DNA from: CCMP332 sp040218795
GTDB taxonomy: Bacteria > Bacteroidota > Bacteroidia > Cytophagales > CCMP332
Direction of reading: 5' to 3'
Assembly (NCBI GenBank): GCA_040218795.1
Contig: JAVJQT010000001.1
Coordinates: 248,001-312,000, forward strand
DNA length: 64,000 bases
Shown here: positions 54,857-63,846 of the stretch, piece after piece
Position numbering within the stretch: position 1 is the stretch's first letter
Layout of the letters: every line of letters begins with the position of its first letter
Program-made: the position numbers and the translations under genes
The notes under the pieces: generated by a model
What the model saw: the letters and a program-made list of their open reading frames with translations, nothing else
The model's database searches: none
Told to the model about the DNA's origin: nothing

Positions 54857-55509
54857 TCATGATCTTCGATTCTGATATCATCCGATAACTCATTGGTATC
54901 ATCACTTCTCACATGAAATCCATTTTTAATCAGCAATTCCTTGCAGGAATGTATGGCCTTAACAAGTCCATCGGATACTTCATCGGTTTTTATTCCTTCG
55001 AGTATTTGCTTGACAACGGAATCCCAGTCTTCCTGATTTACTTTCTGGTTTATTCCGCTGTCACCCATGACTATCACCTGATGTTCAAGCGCACTTACAT
55101 AAAAAAGAATTCCGGTTCTGTCTCTTGTATTAAATACTTCTTCATTAATAAAAGCTTCAATTGCTCTTAGCCTTACTTTGTGATAAGCATTTTCACGACC
55201 TACAATAAATAAACGATAGGATGGAAGCGCCCCGGCCAGCACATATCCAAAAATTCCACAAAGCAGTATAAAGCCGCTTGTTTCAAATGTACCAATAGTA
55301 CCTGGCAGCCACCACATGTAGGACATGATGGTCAGCATAAAGGTTGCCGATGCCATAAATAAAAGCGCGTTGGACCATTTAGCAGAATCGTAATTGCTTG
55401 ATTTCTTAGCAAAATAGGTCACGATTTCACCGGAAGATACTTTTTCTAGTTCTTCAACTGCCGCTTTAACTTTTTCCTTGTCTTTTTCGCTAAAATTAAA
55501 TCTTCCCAT
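54853..55509 (-). CDS. TPM-domain membrane protein
   Basis: 218 residues from ATG 55509; the frame continues upstream but only as a Val/Ala-rich shadow of the neighbour's Gly tail. Sequence: NFSEKDKEKVKAAVEELEKVSSGEIVTYFAKK (TPM opening), two or more TM helices (LLFMASATFMLTIMSYMWW, FILLCGIFGYVLAGAL), then a TPM-like part (RTGILFYVSALEHQVIVMGDSGINQKVNQEDWDSVVKQI). It follows the other TPM gene by 4 bp and is part of a LemA-associated group. TPM proteins are linked to membrane protein quality control; the activity is not established. Confidence 0.82.
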   Translation of the reverse strand: MGRFNFSEKDKEKVKAAVEELEKVSSGEIVTYFAKKSSNYDSAKWSNALLFMASATFMLTIMSYMWWLPGTIGTFETSGFILLCGIFGYVLAGALPSYRLFIVGRENAYHKVRLRAIEAFINEEVFNTRDRTGILFYVSALEHQVIVMGDSGINQKVNQEDWDSVVKQILEGIKTDEVSDGLVKAIHSCKELLIKNGFHVRSDDTNELSDDIRIEDHE

Positions 55510-55513
55510 AATA

Positions 55514-56419
55514 TTACCAACTTCCTGAAGCGCCACCGCCGCCAAAACTTCCGCCGCCGCCGCTGAATCCTCCGCCAAAACTTCCTCCGCTACTAAACCC
55601 GCCACCACCGAATCCGCCATAGCCTCCATAACCGCGATAACCTCCACTACTGCGACCACCACCATAACCGGTGAGGTTTACGATAAAGGTTAAGAAAACA
55701 GATATGACAGCTGCGACTGCAAAAATTGAGAACAACAAATAATAAATTAAAAATGCAGCGCCAAAAATGATTATACTGGTTTTTAGTCTTCCTAATTTCT
55801 TTTTAAGTGCAGCTCCGATGGAAATAATCAATATCATGAAAATCATGGTTAGTGGAGCAATCAATCCAAAATTTTGAAAATCCTTAGTTGTTTCCTGACT
55901 TGGTGTAGGCAAGGCCTCGCCATTGATTAAATCCACAATGGCATGTACACCTTCATTAATGCCATGGTAAAAATCTCCCGATCGAAATTCGGGTAATATG
56001 ATGGTTTCAATAATTCTTTTGGAATAAGCATCAGGAATGGCGCCTTCAAGTCCATAACCCACCTCTAATCTGATTTTGCGATCCTCCTTAGCCACAATTA
56101 AAATAACCCCATCATCCTGGCCTTCTCTACCAATTTTCCATTTGTCTGCCACTCTGATTCCAAACTCTTCTATACTTTCTTCTGCTGTGGTGGGAATAAT
56201 TAAAACGACGACTTGACTCCCTTTTTTTGAGCTGAATTCGAATAAGAAGCTATCAATTTTTGCCTTTTGTGAAGACTGTAATGTGGAAGTGAGGTCTGTT
56301 ACAGGACTTTCTAATTTGGGAATCGAGACAAGATCTTGCGCATAAACAAAGCTGTTTGCCAAGAGAAAAGTCAGCAAGAATGAGATAAATAATGCTTTTA
56401 TAGTATTTGTTTTTGACAT
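55514..56419 (-). CDS. YgcG-like TPM protein with Gly-rich tail
   Basis: 301 residues from ATG 56419. Signal peptide NTIKALFISFLLTFLLANSFVYAQ. TPM domain ~30-180 (VTDLTSTLQSSQKAKIDSFLFEFSSKKGSQVVVLIIPTT, GIRVADKWKIGREGQDDGVILIVAKEDRKIRLEVGYGLEGAIPD, FRSGDFYHGINEGVHAIVDLI). One or two TM helices follow, then a Gly/Ser-rich tail ending SGSW. This is the common LemA partner. First gene of the minus-strand operon, diverging from lemA with 73 bp between. Confidence 0.88.
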   Translation of the reverse strand: MSKTNTIKALFISFLLTFLLANSFVYAQDLVSIPKLESPVTDLTSTLQSSQKAKIDSFLFEFSSKKGSQVVVLIIPTTAEESIEEFGIRVADKWKIGREGQDDGVILIVAKEDRKIRLEVGYGLEGAIPDAYSKRIIETIILPEFRSGDFYHGINEGVHAIVDLINGEALPTPSQETTKDFQNFGLIAPLTMIFMILIISIGAALKKKLGRLKTSIIIFGAAFLIYYLLFSIFAVAAVISVFLTFIVNLTGYGGGRSSGGYRGYGGYGGFGGGGFSSGGSFGGGFSGGGGSFGGGGASGSW

Positions 56420-56492
56420 TATTTGAGTAAATATCATTTGAAAAATTAAAGAATAAAAGCTTATGCTTAATTTTACGTCAAAACACTAAATT

Positions 56493-57077
56493 ATGAAAAG
56501 ATCCTGGATCATTATAGGCGTAATAGTACTTGTACTTATTATAGCTTATTCAAGTATTAAAGGCACGTATAATTCAATGGTTGGCAAAGATGAATCTGTT
56601 TCCGCGCAATGGGCCAATGTAGAAACACAATACCAAAGAAGACTTGATTTAATTCCAAACCTGGTCAATACGGTAAAAGGATTTGCCGAACAGGAAAAGG
56701 ATGTATTAGTGGGCGTTACAGAAGCAAGAGCGAATGCAAGCAGTATTAAAATCGATCCATCCAATGCGGCTGATCTTCAAAAGTTTCAGGCGGCACAGGG
56801 TCAACTAAATTCTGCCCTAAGCAGATTATTAGTTACCGTAGAGCGCTATCCCGACATCAAGTCAAATCAGAACTTTCTAGAGCTTCAGGCGCAATTGGAA
56901 GGTACCGAAAACCGCATATCTGTTGAAAGAAAACGCTTTAACGAGGCTGTAAGGGATTATAACACCTATATCCGTCAATTTCCAAATAACATTTATGCCG
57001 GATTTTTTGATTTTGACAAAAGACCAATGTTCGAAGCAGATGAGGGTGCTGAATCAGCTCCAAAGGTTGAGTTTTAA
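56493..57077 (+). CDS. lemA: LemA family protein
   Basis: 194 residues, one N-terminal TM helix (WIIIGVIVLVLIIAYSSI) and a coiled helical body: NSMVGKDESVSAQWANVETQYQRRLDLIPNLVNTVKGFAEQEKDVLVGVTEAR, the LemA signature, then helical hairpins and NIYAGFFDFDKRPMFEA. It acts at the inner membrane together with TPM proteins; the function is likely in envelope maintenance or stress. Divergent from the TPM operon, upstream of the Spy-like gene. Confidence 0.92.
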   Translation: MKRSWIIIGVIVLVLIIAYSSIKGTYNSMVGKDESVSAQWANVETQYQRRLDLIPNLVNTVKGFAEQEKDVLVGVTEARANASSIKIDPSNAADLQKFQAAQGQLNSALSRLLVTVERYPDIKSNQNFLELQAQLEGTENRISVERKRFNEAVRDYNTYIRQFPNNIYAGFFDFDKRPMFEADEGAESAPKVEF

Positions 57078-57160
57078 TTGGTTTCTGAAACTATTTTTTT
57101 CTCTGGCACAAGTTTTGTTTTCAAATGGCATCTAAGTAATTGTAACAAAAATTTAAAATC

Positions 57161-57625
57161 ATGAAAAGGAGAATCAAATTATTCAGCGGAACATTTTTAG
57201 CAATGCTCTTATTAAGCTTACCGATGATGTCGATGGCACAGGAAGCTGAACAAAGACAGAAAGGTCAGGAAATGCGCAAGGACCGAATGGCAAATATTGA
57301 GGAAAGAATTCCGGATCTGACCGAAGATCAAAAGGAAAATATAAAGTCCATTCGGCTTTCAGCTATGAAGGACATGAAACCCTTGAGAAATGAATTGGGA
57401 GAAAAAGAAGCGAGATTCAAAACACTCAGATCTGCTGATAAACCTGATATGGATGCTATTAATAAGCAGATAGATGAAATAGCTGCATTGAAAGCCAGTA
57501 TTTCAAAAAGAGAAGTAAAAGCACAACAGGACATACGTGCCTTGTTAAATGATGAACAAAAGATGGCTTTTGACATGCATAGAGAAAAAAGAATGCAAAA
57601 GGCCAAACACAAAGTGCATCATTAA
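57161..57625 (+). CDS. Spy/CpxP-like periplasmic chaperone
   Basis: 154 residues, signal peptide RIKLFSGTFLAMLLLSLPMMSMA. All-helical, basic/acidic mature part with two LTxxQ-like motifs: LTEDQKENIKSIRLSAMKDM and LNDEQKMAFDMHREKRMQKA. Spy/CpxP proteins are periplasmic, dimeric, ATP-independent chaperones induced by envelope stress. An ECF sigma gene lies just downstream, and a second LTxxQ-like protein (58588) closes that operon. His-rich tail KHKVHH could bind metal. A terminator follows. Confidence 0.78.
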   Translation: MKRRIKLFSGTFLAMLLLSLPMMSMAQEAEQRQKGQEMRKDRMANIEERIPDLTEDQKENIKSIRLSAMKDMKPLRNELGEKEARFKTLRSADKPDMDAINKQIDEIAALKASISKREVKAQQDIRALLNDEQKMAFDMHREKRMQKAKHKVHH

Positions 57626-57646
57626 AAACTAATTGATAAAATTTCG

Positions 57647-57674
57647 GGCCATTCCGCAAAGAATGGCCTTTTTT
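57647..57674 (+). terminator. Rho-independent terminator
   Basis: GGCCATTC / GAATGGCC stem, loop CGCAAA, then T6. It separates the Spy-like gene from the sigma factor gene, 12 bp before its ATG. Confidence 0.85.
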
Positions 57675-57685
57675 ATTTCTGACCT

Positions 57686-58252
57686 ATGGTTCAAAAGTCC
57701 GATGAACAATTGCTTATTGAAACAGGAGAGGGCCTTAATGAGTCCTTTCGTGAATTGGTAAGCCGTTTTCAGGACAGGGTATACAACACTTGTTTTGGTT
57801 TTCTTAAACGACAGGAGGATACAGAAGAAATAGCGCAGGACGTATTTCTTCATATCCATGAGAAAGCCAAAACCTTCAGAAGTGAATCAAAAGCCGGCAC
57901 CTGGATATACAGGATTGCCGTCAATAAATCACTTGAATTTTTAAGATGGAAATCTAGAGAAAAACGCAGTGGATTTTTTAATACCATCTCTATTGAAGAT
58001 CAAAAAAACAGGTCAAATTGGGAACATCCCGGAATTCAAATGGAAAATAGGGAAAGAGCAACAATCCTCTATTCAAAAATTGAATCTCTGCCTGAAAAAC
58101 AAAGAATAGCTTTTGTGCTACATAAAATAGAGGGTATTTCATATAAAGAAATTGCCGAGATCATGGAATTGAGTTTAAGCGCCGTTGAATCATTGATTTT
58201 CAGGGCAAAAACAAACCTGAGAAAAGAACTGGAAAATTATTATAAGTCCTGA
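57686..58252 (+). CDS. ECF (sigma-70 family) RNA polymerase sigma factor
   Basis: 188 residues. Region 2: FRELVSRFQDRVYNTCFGFLKRQEDTEEIAQDVFLHIHEKAKTFRSESKAGTWIYRIAVNKSLEFLR. Region 4: IESLPEKQRIAFVLHKIEGISYKEIAEIMELSLSAVESLIFRAKTNLRKEL. These are the two domains of a minimal ECF sigma. It is followed after 40 bp by a small membrane protein with the layout of an anti-sigma and by a CpxP/CnrX-like protein. That order resembles CnrH-CnrY-CnrX-type systems, where a periplasmic sensor frees the sigma on metal or envelope stress (inference). Confidence 0.92.
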   Translation: MVQKSDEQLLIETGEGLNESFRELVSRFQDRVYNTCFGFLKRQEDTEEIAQDVFLHIHEKAKTFRSESKAGTWIYRIAVNKSLEFLRWKSREKRSGFFNTISIEDQKNRSNWEHPGIQMENRERATILYSKIESLPEKQRIAFVLHKIEGISYKEIAEIMELSLSAVESLIFRAKTNLRKELENYYKS

Positions 58253-58292
58253 AACAAGTTTTTGAAAGATATGGCATCTAAATAAATACAAA

Positions 58293-58601
58293 ATGGAAAA
58301 GGAAAGAGAAATAGAAAAAACCCTGAATAGCCTCGATAATTTGATTAAGGCCAAGGCGCCGGTATCATTTTACGATGAGCTAGAAAAACGAATGTCTGAA
58401 AGAACCATTATGATTCCAATGCCACTGTTAAAAATTGCCGCAACGGTCATTCTAATATTAAACCTTTCCATTTTCTTTCGTACTCAAATCGTTGAGCTTT
58501 CATTTAACAATAATGCTGTAGAGTTAAATGATGACTATTTTAATAATTACAGCATTGATCTTGAATCTTACACTGAAATAGCCGAAAATGAAGGATACTA
58601 A
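58293..58601 (+). CDS. Single-TM membrane protein, possible anti-sigma factor
   Basis: 102 residues: a charged cytoplasmic N-terminus (KEREIEKTLNSLDNLIKAKAPVSFYDELEKRM), a TM helix at ~45-64 (LLKIAATVILILNLSIFF), and an acidic Asn/Asp-rich periplasmic tail (SFNNNAVELNDDYFNNYSIDLE). No zinc-binding HxxxCxxC is present. Its place between an ECF sigma and a CpxP-like gene suggests an anti-sigma, like CnrY. Its end overlaps the next gene by 14 bp. Confidence 0.6.
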   Translation: MEKEREIEKTLNSLDNLIKAKAPVSFYDELEKRMSERTIMIPMPLLKIAATVILILNLSIFFRTQIVELSFNNNAVELNDDYFNNYSIDLESYTEIAENEGY

Positions 58602-59082
58602 AATTTATATTATACTCATCATCAGCCTTGTAATTCTGAATGTATTTAGTCTTGGATTTATTTGGTATGGCCATATTAAAGACCATAGAGGAAAACACGA
58701 CAGGCAAAACAAAGAACATAAAATTGAGAAAATCCTAAAAAAGAATATTGGATTATCAGAATCCCAAATGCAGGATTTCCATGAAGCAAGATCAAGATAT
58801 TTTAAGCAAATCAAACCAGTTGAAAAAGAATTGATGGCCACAAAAAAAGCTTTGTTTGACGCCAATGTTAGAAATGCTGAAAAAGAAGAAATTTCACCCC
58901 TCTTGAGAAAAATAGGCGATTTACATATTAAAATAGACAGCCTTACTTATGAACACTTTAGAGAGCTGCGTTCTTATTGCAATGAATCACAAATTGAGGA
59001 ATTCGACAAAATGTTGGAAAAAATGCTGAGAAAGGAATTTGGAAAAAGGGCAAAAAAAAAGACGAATAAAAGAACTAGGTAA
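58588..59082 (+). CDS. CpxP/Spy/CnrX-like periplasmic protein, membrane-anchored
   Basis: 164 residues. One N-terminal TM anchor (KIYIILIISLVILNVFSLGFIWYG), then a highly charged helical domain: HKIEKILKKNIGLSESQMQDFHEARSRYFKQIKPVEKELMATKKALFDA ... YCNESQIEEFDKMLEKML. GLSESQMQ and NESQIEEF fit the LTxxQ repeat of the Spy/CpxP/ZraP/CnrX group. His- and Cys-rich spots (HRGKHDRQNKEH) could sense metal. It overlaps the anti-sigma-like gene and is the likely periplasmic sensor of the sigma. Converges with the DUF2805 gene, overlapping by 8 bp. Confidence 0.75.
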   Translation: MKDTKIYIILIISLVILNVFSLGFIWYGHIKDHRGKHDRQNKEHKIEKILKKNIGLSESQMQDFHEARSRYFKQIKPVEKELMATKKALFDANVRNAEKEEISPLLRKIGDLHIKIDSLTYEHFRELRSYCNESQIEEFDKMLEKMLRKEFGKRAKKKTNKRTR

Positions 59083-59341
59083 TGCGATTATGTGAAATGG
59101 ATTTTTGCCTGGAGCTTTTAAATCGTTTTACAGCATTATCCCTTAATTTCTCATGTTTGGTTTTTCTTCCCTGAACATGTTTTCTCCAGCGCTTAAAACT
59201 TTTTGGTTTTAACTCAAGACGCATAAGTTCTATTACTTCTTTTTCAGTCATATTAAACTGAAAGTTAATGGCCTCGAAAGGAGTCCTGTCTTCCCAGGCC
59301 ATTTCAATAATTCTATCTCGATCTCTTTGTGTCAGACTCAT
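59075..59341 (-). CDS. DUF2805 (TIGR03643) family protein
   Basis: 88 residues: SLTQRDRDRIIEMAWEDRTPFEAINFQFNMTEKEVIELMRLELKPKSFKRWRKHVQGRKTKHEKLR matches this small family along its whole length. A helix-turn-helix-like fold (tri-helical, EKEVIELMRLELKPKSFKRW) hints at nucleic-acid binding, but function is unknown. The ATG overlaps the stop of the hydrolase gene (ATGA, 4 bp), so the two are translationally coupled. Confidence 0.85.
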   Translation of the reverse strand: MSLTQRDRDRIIEMAWEDRTPFEAINFQFNMTEKEVIELMRLELKPKSFKRWRKHVQGRKTKHEKLRDNAVKRFKSSRQKSISHNRIT

Positions 59342-60189
59342 TTAAAAGTAGAGCTGAATAGCAGTTCCATTTCCTCCCAGCTTGCGCGATCAGCATTTTC
59401 ATCATAGGCAAGCGGCAGGTTAAATTTAGCACCGAGCGAGTCGGCCCCCGGATTGGTAAAGGCATGGACAACTCCCGGATAGCTTATGTATTTGTAATCT
59501 GCACCCGCGGCATCCATAGCATCTTTAAAAGCCAAAACTTGTTCGGCGGGCACCATTGGATCGTCTTCGCCATTGCAAACGAGTACCTTAGCCTTTAGAT
59601 TTTCGTTCGGCATTACAGGCAATTGAACTCCGGAATGAAATGCTGCAACTGCATCCAGATTCATTCCCGAATTGGCCATGGTAAGTACCACGCTGCCACC
59701 GAAACAAAAGCCTATGGCACCAATTTTTTCGGGATCAGTATTTTGATTGGAGGCCAAAACCTGATAAGCGGCTTCAAATCGCGCTTTTGCTCCTTCGAGA
59801 TTGCTCATGACCATTCCTGCGAATTTTCCGGCATCCTGAGGGTGTTTCGCTTGTTTCCCGTCTCCATACATATCAACGGCAAGGGCGACATAACCTATTT
59901 CTGCTAGTTTTCTGGCCTGATTTCTCGAATGTTCATTATGGCCCCACCATTCATGAACTACAAGAATTCCGGGTTTTGGTTCAGAGTTATTGGCGTCGAA
60001 AACCAAGAAACCAATCATCTCAACAGAATCAGCGCTATAAACAATTTCCTCGTATACGATTTTTGATTCTTGGACCTTTGTCTCAATAATGGTCGAATCA
60101 CTTGATTCCGAGTCGTCAGATTGATTTTCGGTTGAACCACAAGCGATAAGAAAGAACATTGGAATTAATAATGAGTAAATAGTCTTCAT
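59338..60189 (-). CDS. Dienelactone-hydrolase-family lipoprotein
   Basis: 283 residues from ATG 60189, which gives signal peptide and lipobox KTIYSLLIPMFFLIACGSTENQ. The alpha/beta hydrolase part is of the DLH group: KPGILVVHEWWGHNEHSRNQARKLAEIGYVALAVDMYGDG, nucleophile in GAIGFCFGGSV (Cys, as in DLH), Asp in CNGEDDPMVP, and His in GVVHAFTNPG. It may cleave small esters or lactones at the membrane. Overlaps DUF2805 by 4 bp. The ~265 bp upstream of it hold no convincing gene. Confidence 0.88.
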   Translation of the reverse strand: MKTIYSLLIPMFFLIACGSTENQSDDSESSDSTIIETKVQESKIVYEEIVYSADSVEMIGFLVFDANNSEPKPGILVVHEWWGHNEHSRNQARKLAEIGYVALAVDMYGDGKQAKHPQDAGKFAGMVMSNLEGAKARFEAAYQVLASNQNTDPEKIGAIGFCFGGSVVLTMANSGMNLDAVAAFHSGVQLPVMPNENLKAKVLVCNGEDDPMVPAEQVLAFKDAMDAAGADYKYISYPGVVHAFTNPGADSLGAKFNLPLAYDENADRASWEEMELLFSSTFK

Positions 60190-60454
60190 ATTTTGGTGTT
60201 TTGATCCTAACATTCAATTTAAAAAAATGTTGCTTATTCGAATAAACAAAAAAAATATCAACCCTAAAGCAATAGACATGGATAAATTTGATCCTGAATT
60301 CACAGCAATGACCAAGATGATGATCCGCTATTTACTTCGGAATATTTATTCTTAAGTCAGAGTAACAATTAGAGAGATATACTTATATTAAAATTATAAT
60401 TTTAAAATTTTTATGCTTCAAAATTAGCATTAAGCGGTTAAATAGATTTCAAAA

Positions 60455-63400
60455 ATGAGAAGACTGATACTTTCTTTTGCTACAATTATATTTTTTTCAG
60501 ATGCTTTTGCCGATGAAGCGCTATGGCTTAGGTACGCCAGTATTTCTCCTGATGGCAAACAAATTGCTTTCTCTTATAAAGGCGATATATACAAAGTCAG
60601 TAGTTCGGGCGGGGAAGCAAAACAACTCACTGTCCACGAAGCATACGATGCCTATCCAATATGGAGCAATGATGCGCAGAGGATCACATTTGCTTCCAAA
60701 AGATTTGGGAATTATGACATTTTTATAATGTCTTCAGAAGGTGGGAAAACAACAAGATTAACCTATCATTCTTCCAACGATTATCCGTGTGATTTCAGCA
60801 AAGACAATTCAAAAATCATTTTTACTTCTGCAAGACTGGATGCTCAAAGTTCCGTATTACATCCTTCAGGTGTTTTGTCTGAGGCCTATATGGTGGCCGA
60901 CAGTGGAGGTAGAGTAGAACAAGTTATCACAACACCGGCTGAAGATATTCAGTTTAGTCCCGATGGAAAAAAGATCATTTACCACGATAGAAAAGGCTAT
61001 GAAAATAGCTTTAGAAAACACCATACTTCTTCCATTACCCGCGACATATTGATTTATGATCTTGAAGCCAAAAAATATCAAAAAGTGGTAGACTGGATGG
61101 GCGAGGACAGAAATCCAATATGGAAAAACAATGAAGAAATCTATTTTTTAAGTGAAAGAAGTGGATCGTTTAATGTTTGGAAAACTAATATTTCATCAGG
61201 TTCAGAGAAAAACAGCAGTCAGATAAGTCGATTTGAAACGCATCCTCTAAGGTATCTAAGCTCAAGTGATGAAGGTACACTTTGCTATACCTTTGACGGA
61301 GCACTTTATACACAAAAAGAAGGGGAGGAACCCAAAAGAATAATAGTTGAGGTCAAGCAGGATGAGCGTTACAATGAAAGCATTGTGAAATTGATTAAGG
61401 GTGGGGCTAAGGATTTTGCCGTCTCTCCCAATGGTAAAGAAATTGCTTTTATTGTAAGGGGAGAGCTATTTGTTACATCAGTGGAATATGGCAATACGAA
61501 GCGTATCACCAATACACCTGAACAGGAACGCAGCCCTGATTTTAATGAAGATGGTAGTAAATTGGTATATGCAGGAGAAAGGGATGGAAGCTGGAATATC
61601 TACGAGGCTAGTCTGGATCGCAAAGAGGATAAATACTTTTACAATGCCACAATTATCAACGAAAAGGTTTTGATAAAGACCAATAAAGAAACCTTTCAAC
61701 CGGTCTTTTCACCAAATGGGAAGGAAATTGCTTATCTCGAAGACCGTACAGCGATAAAAATCTACAACTTAGAATCGAAAGAGAGCCGATTGGTGCATGG
61801 CGGAATTCACAGGTATTCTTATTCAGATGGCGATCAGTATTTCGCATGGTCGCCCGACAGCGAATGGCTATTGATCGAATTTTTAAGTAGCAACAGATGG
61901 AATTACGACATTGGCTTAATTAAAAGTAGCGGTAAAGAAGCACCCATAAATTTGACAAGATCAGGTTACAACAACGGACGTGCGAAATTTGGTATGAACG
62001 GAGAAATGGTCTATTGGGAAACGGATAAAAACGGTTACCGTTCGCATGGCAGTTGGGGTTCGGAAAGTGATGTTTACGGAATATTTTTAACCGAAGATGC
62101 ATGGCAAAAATTTAACCTCAGCAAAGCCGACTATGAATTGTGGAAGGAAGAAAAAGAAGACAAAAAGGAAGATGATAAGGATGACAAAAAGAAAAAAGAT
62201 GAGGAAAAAAGCGATGAATCCTCGGTAAACAAATTGAAAATAGATATGGATGGTCTTTATGATCGAAAAAAGAAATTAACCATCCATTCATCCTTCCTGG
62301 CCGATTTTCTGGTCGATAAAAATGGAGAAAACCTTTATTATCTCACACGATTTGAAAAAGGGTATGATTTGTGGAAAACAGACTTTAAGGAAAATGAAAC
62401 AAAGCTATTAACAAAGATGCAGGCCGGGTATTCAGCTCTGGTTTTTGATAAAGATGAAAAAAACATCTTTTTAAATGAGAAAGGAAAACTGAGTAAAATA
62501 GCTGTTTCAGAGGGAAAGAAAAGCGGTATTTCCTTTAGTAGCGAAATGAATTTGAGCAAAGATGCCGAAAGAGCATATATGTTTGAACACGCCTGGCGAC
62601 AATTCAGAGAGAAATTCTATCTAAAAGACTTGCACGGAGTGGATTGGGACATGTATAAGAAAGAATACGCCAAATTTTTGCCACACATTAACAACTCGAT
62701 CGATTTCGCCGATATACTTAGCGAGATGCTTGGCGAAGTAAATGCTTCACATACAGGAGGCCGGCATTTTGATAGTAAATCCACCGGAGATAAAACAGCG
62801 AGTTTAGGCGCGTTTTATGATTCAGATTTTAAAGGGAAGGGCTTAAAAATAATCGAGATCATGGATAAAAGTCCATTGATTACAGAAAAGGGTTTTATTA
62901 AAAAAGGGGTAATTATCGAAAAAATTAATGGTGATCCAATTGAACCCGGGGAGAATTACCATATTCATTTCAATAGAATAGAAAATAAAAAGACATTGAT
63001 CTCCTTTTACAATCCGGGTACCAAAAAGCGTTGGGAAGAAGTAATTACGCCTATTAGTTTAAATAAAGAGTATCAATTGAGGTACGAACGATGGATAAAA
63101 ACCAGAGAAGAAGCTGTCGATTCTCTTTCAAATGGACGATTGGGTTATGTTCATGTAGCCGGGATGAATTCCAGCAGTTTTAGAGAGGTTTATGAAAAAG
63201 CCCTGGGTAAACACCATACAAAAGAGGCGCTTATTGTCGATACCAGATTTAACGGTGGAGGCTGGTTGCACGATGACCTGGCGACTTTTTTAAGTGGCAA
63301 ACAATACATGAAATTTGAACCCAGAGGTCAGACAAATATGGGAGGTGAGCCATTGGGAAAATGGTATAAACCATCCATTGTCTTAATAAGTGAGAGCAAT

Positions 63401-63685
63401 TACTCTGATGCGCATATGTTTCCTTATACCTATAAGGCATTGGGAATAGGAAAATTAGTTGGAATGCCTGTACCGGGCACAGGTACCGCTGTATGGTGGG
63501 AAACCATGATCGATGGTAAAACAGTCTTTGGAATTCCCCAGGTTGGCATGAAAGGCATGGATGGTAAATTCTTGGAAAACAGTCAGTTAGAACCTGACAT
63601 TAAAGTGGATAATACAGCTGAAATGGCAGCTAAAGGCTTTGATCAACAACTAATTAAGGCTGTTGAAATAATGTTAGAGGATTAA
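60455..63685 (+). CDS. Tricorn-protease-like S41 peptidase
   Basis: 1076 residues with a signal peptide (RRLILSFATIIFFSDAFA). The N-terminal two-thirds is a tandem TolB/PD40 beta-propeller (SPDGKQIAFSYKGDIYKVSSSGGEAKQLT, SPNGKEIAFIVRGELFVTS). A charged linker of Lys/Asp/Glu runs ~563-593. Then the tricorn core: KFYLKDLHGVDWDMYKKEYAKFLPHI, His in EVNASHTGGRHF (about 765), a PDZ domain (KGLKIIEIMDKSPLITEKGFIKKGVIIEKINGDPI), and the S41 nucleophile region LISESNYSDAHMFPYTYKALGIGKLVG (about 980). It degrades peptides in the periplasm, probably after other proteases. A terminator follows. Confidence 0.92.
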   Translation: MRRLILSFATIIFFSDAFADEALWLRYASISPDGKQIAFSYKGDIYKVSSSGGEAKQLTVHEAYDAYPIWSNDAQRITFASKRFGNYDIFIMSSEGGKTTRLTYHSSNDYPCDFSKDNSKIIFTSARLDAQSSVLHPSGVLSEAYMVADSGGRVEQVITTPAEDIQFSPDGKKIIYHDRKGYENSFRKHHTSSITRDILIYDLEAKKYQKVVDWMGEDRNPIWKNNEEIYFLSERSGSFNVWKTNISSGSEKNSSQISRFETHPLRYLSSSDEGTLCYTFDGALYTQKEGEEPKRIIVEVKQDERYNESIVKLIKGGAKDFAVSPNGKEIAFIVRGELFVTSVEYGNTKRITNTPEQERSPDFNEDGSKLVYAGERDGSWNIYEASLDRKEDKYFYNATIINEKVLIKTNKETFQPVFSPNGKEIAYLEDRTAIKIYNLESKESRLVHGGIHRYSYSDGDQYFAWSPDSEWLLIEFLSSNRWNYDIGLIKSSGKEAPINLTRSGYNNGRAKFGMNGEMVYWETDKNGYRSHGSWGSESDVYGIFLTEDAWQKFNLSKADYELWKEEKEDKKEDDKDDKKKKDEEKSDESSVNKLKIDMDGLYDRKKKLTIHSSFLADFLVDKNGENLYYLTRFEKGYDLWKTDFKENETKLLTKMQAGYSALVFDKDEKNIFLNEKGKLSKIAVSEGKKSGISFSSEMNLSKDAERAYMFEHAWRQFREKFYLKDLHGVDWDMYKKEYAKFLPHINNSIDFADILSEMLGEVNASHTGGRHFDSKSTGDKTASLGAFYDSDFKGKGLKIIEIMDKSPLITEKGFIKKGVIIEKINGDPIEPGENYHIHFNRIENKKTLISFYNPGTKKRWEEVITPISLNKEYQLRYERWIKTREEAVDSLSNGRLGYVHVAGMNSSSFREVYEKALGKHHTKEALIVDTRFNGGGWLHDDLATFLSGKQYMKFEPRGQTNMGGEPLGKWYKPSIVLISESNYSDAHMFPYTYKALGIGKLVGMPVPGTGTAVWWETMIDGKTVFGIPQVGMKGMDGKFLENSQLEPDIKVDNTAEMAAKGFDQQLIKAVEIMLED

Positions 63686-63707
63686 TTTGCTTTTTTTCAA
63701 TTGTTTT

Positions 63708-63737
63708 AGGGGATCCGAAAATGGCTCCCCTTTTTTT
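63708..63737 (+). terminator. Rho-independent terminator
   Basis: AGGGGATCC / GGCTCCCCT imperfect stem, loop GAAAAT, then T7. Confidence 0.75.
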
Positions 63738-63802
63738 GCGCGGGGCTATGTTAATAAGTGTTTATTAATCAGATAAATTATTTTTCTAGATTTCAATAGA
63801 CG

Positions 63803-63809
63803 TACTTTG
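63803..63809 (+). promoter_or_regulatory. Putative -7 element of DEAD-box gene
   Basis: TACTTTG within CGTACTTTGC, 37 bp before the ATG, same as before the GH31 gene. No clear -33 TTG. Confidence 0.4.
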
Positions 63810-63846
63810 CATTCCGAAATAAGCCCCCCTCTAATATAAATCACAT

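Noticed and set aside
54853..55665. Longer start for the second TPM protein (Val/Ala-rich extension)
   Set aside because: The added residues are the Gly-rich tail of the neighbour read in another frame; ATG 55509 begins the real domain.
60278..60355. 25-codon open frame (MDKFDPEFTAMTKMMIRYLL...) between two genes
   Set aside because: Too short, no promoter box or family resemblance; cannot be told from chance.
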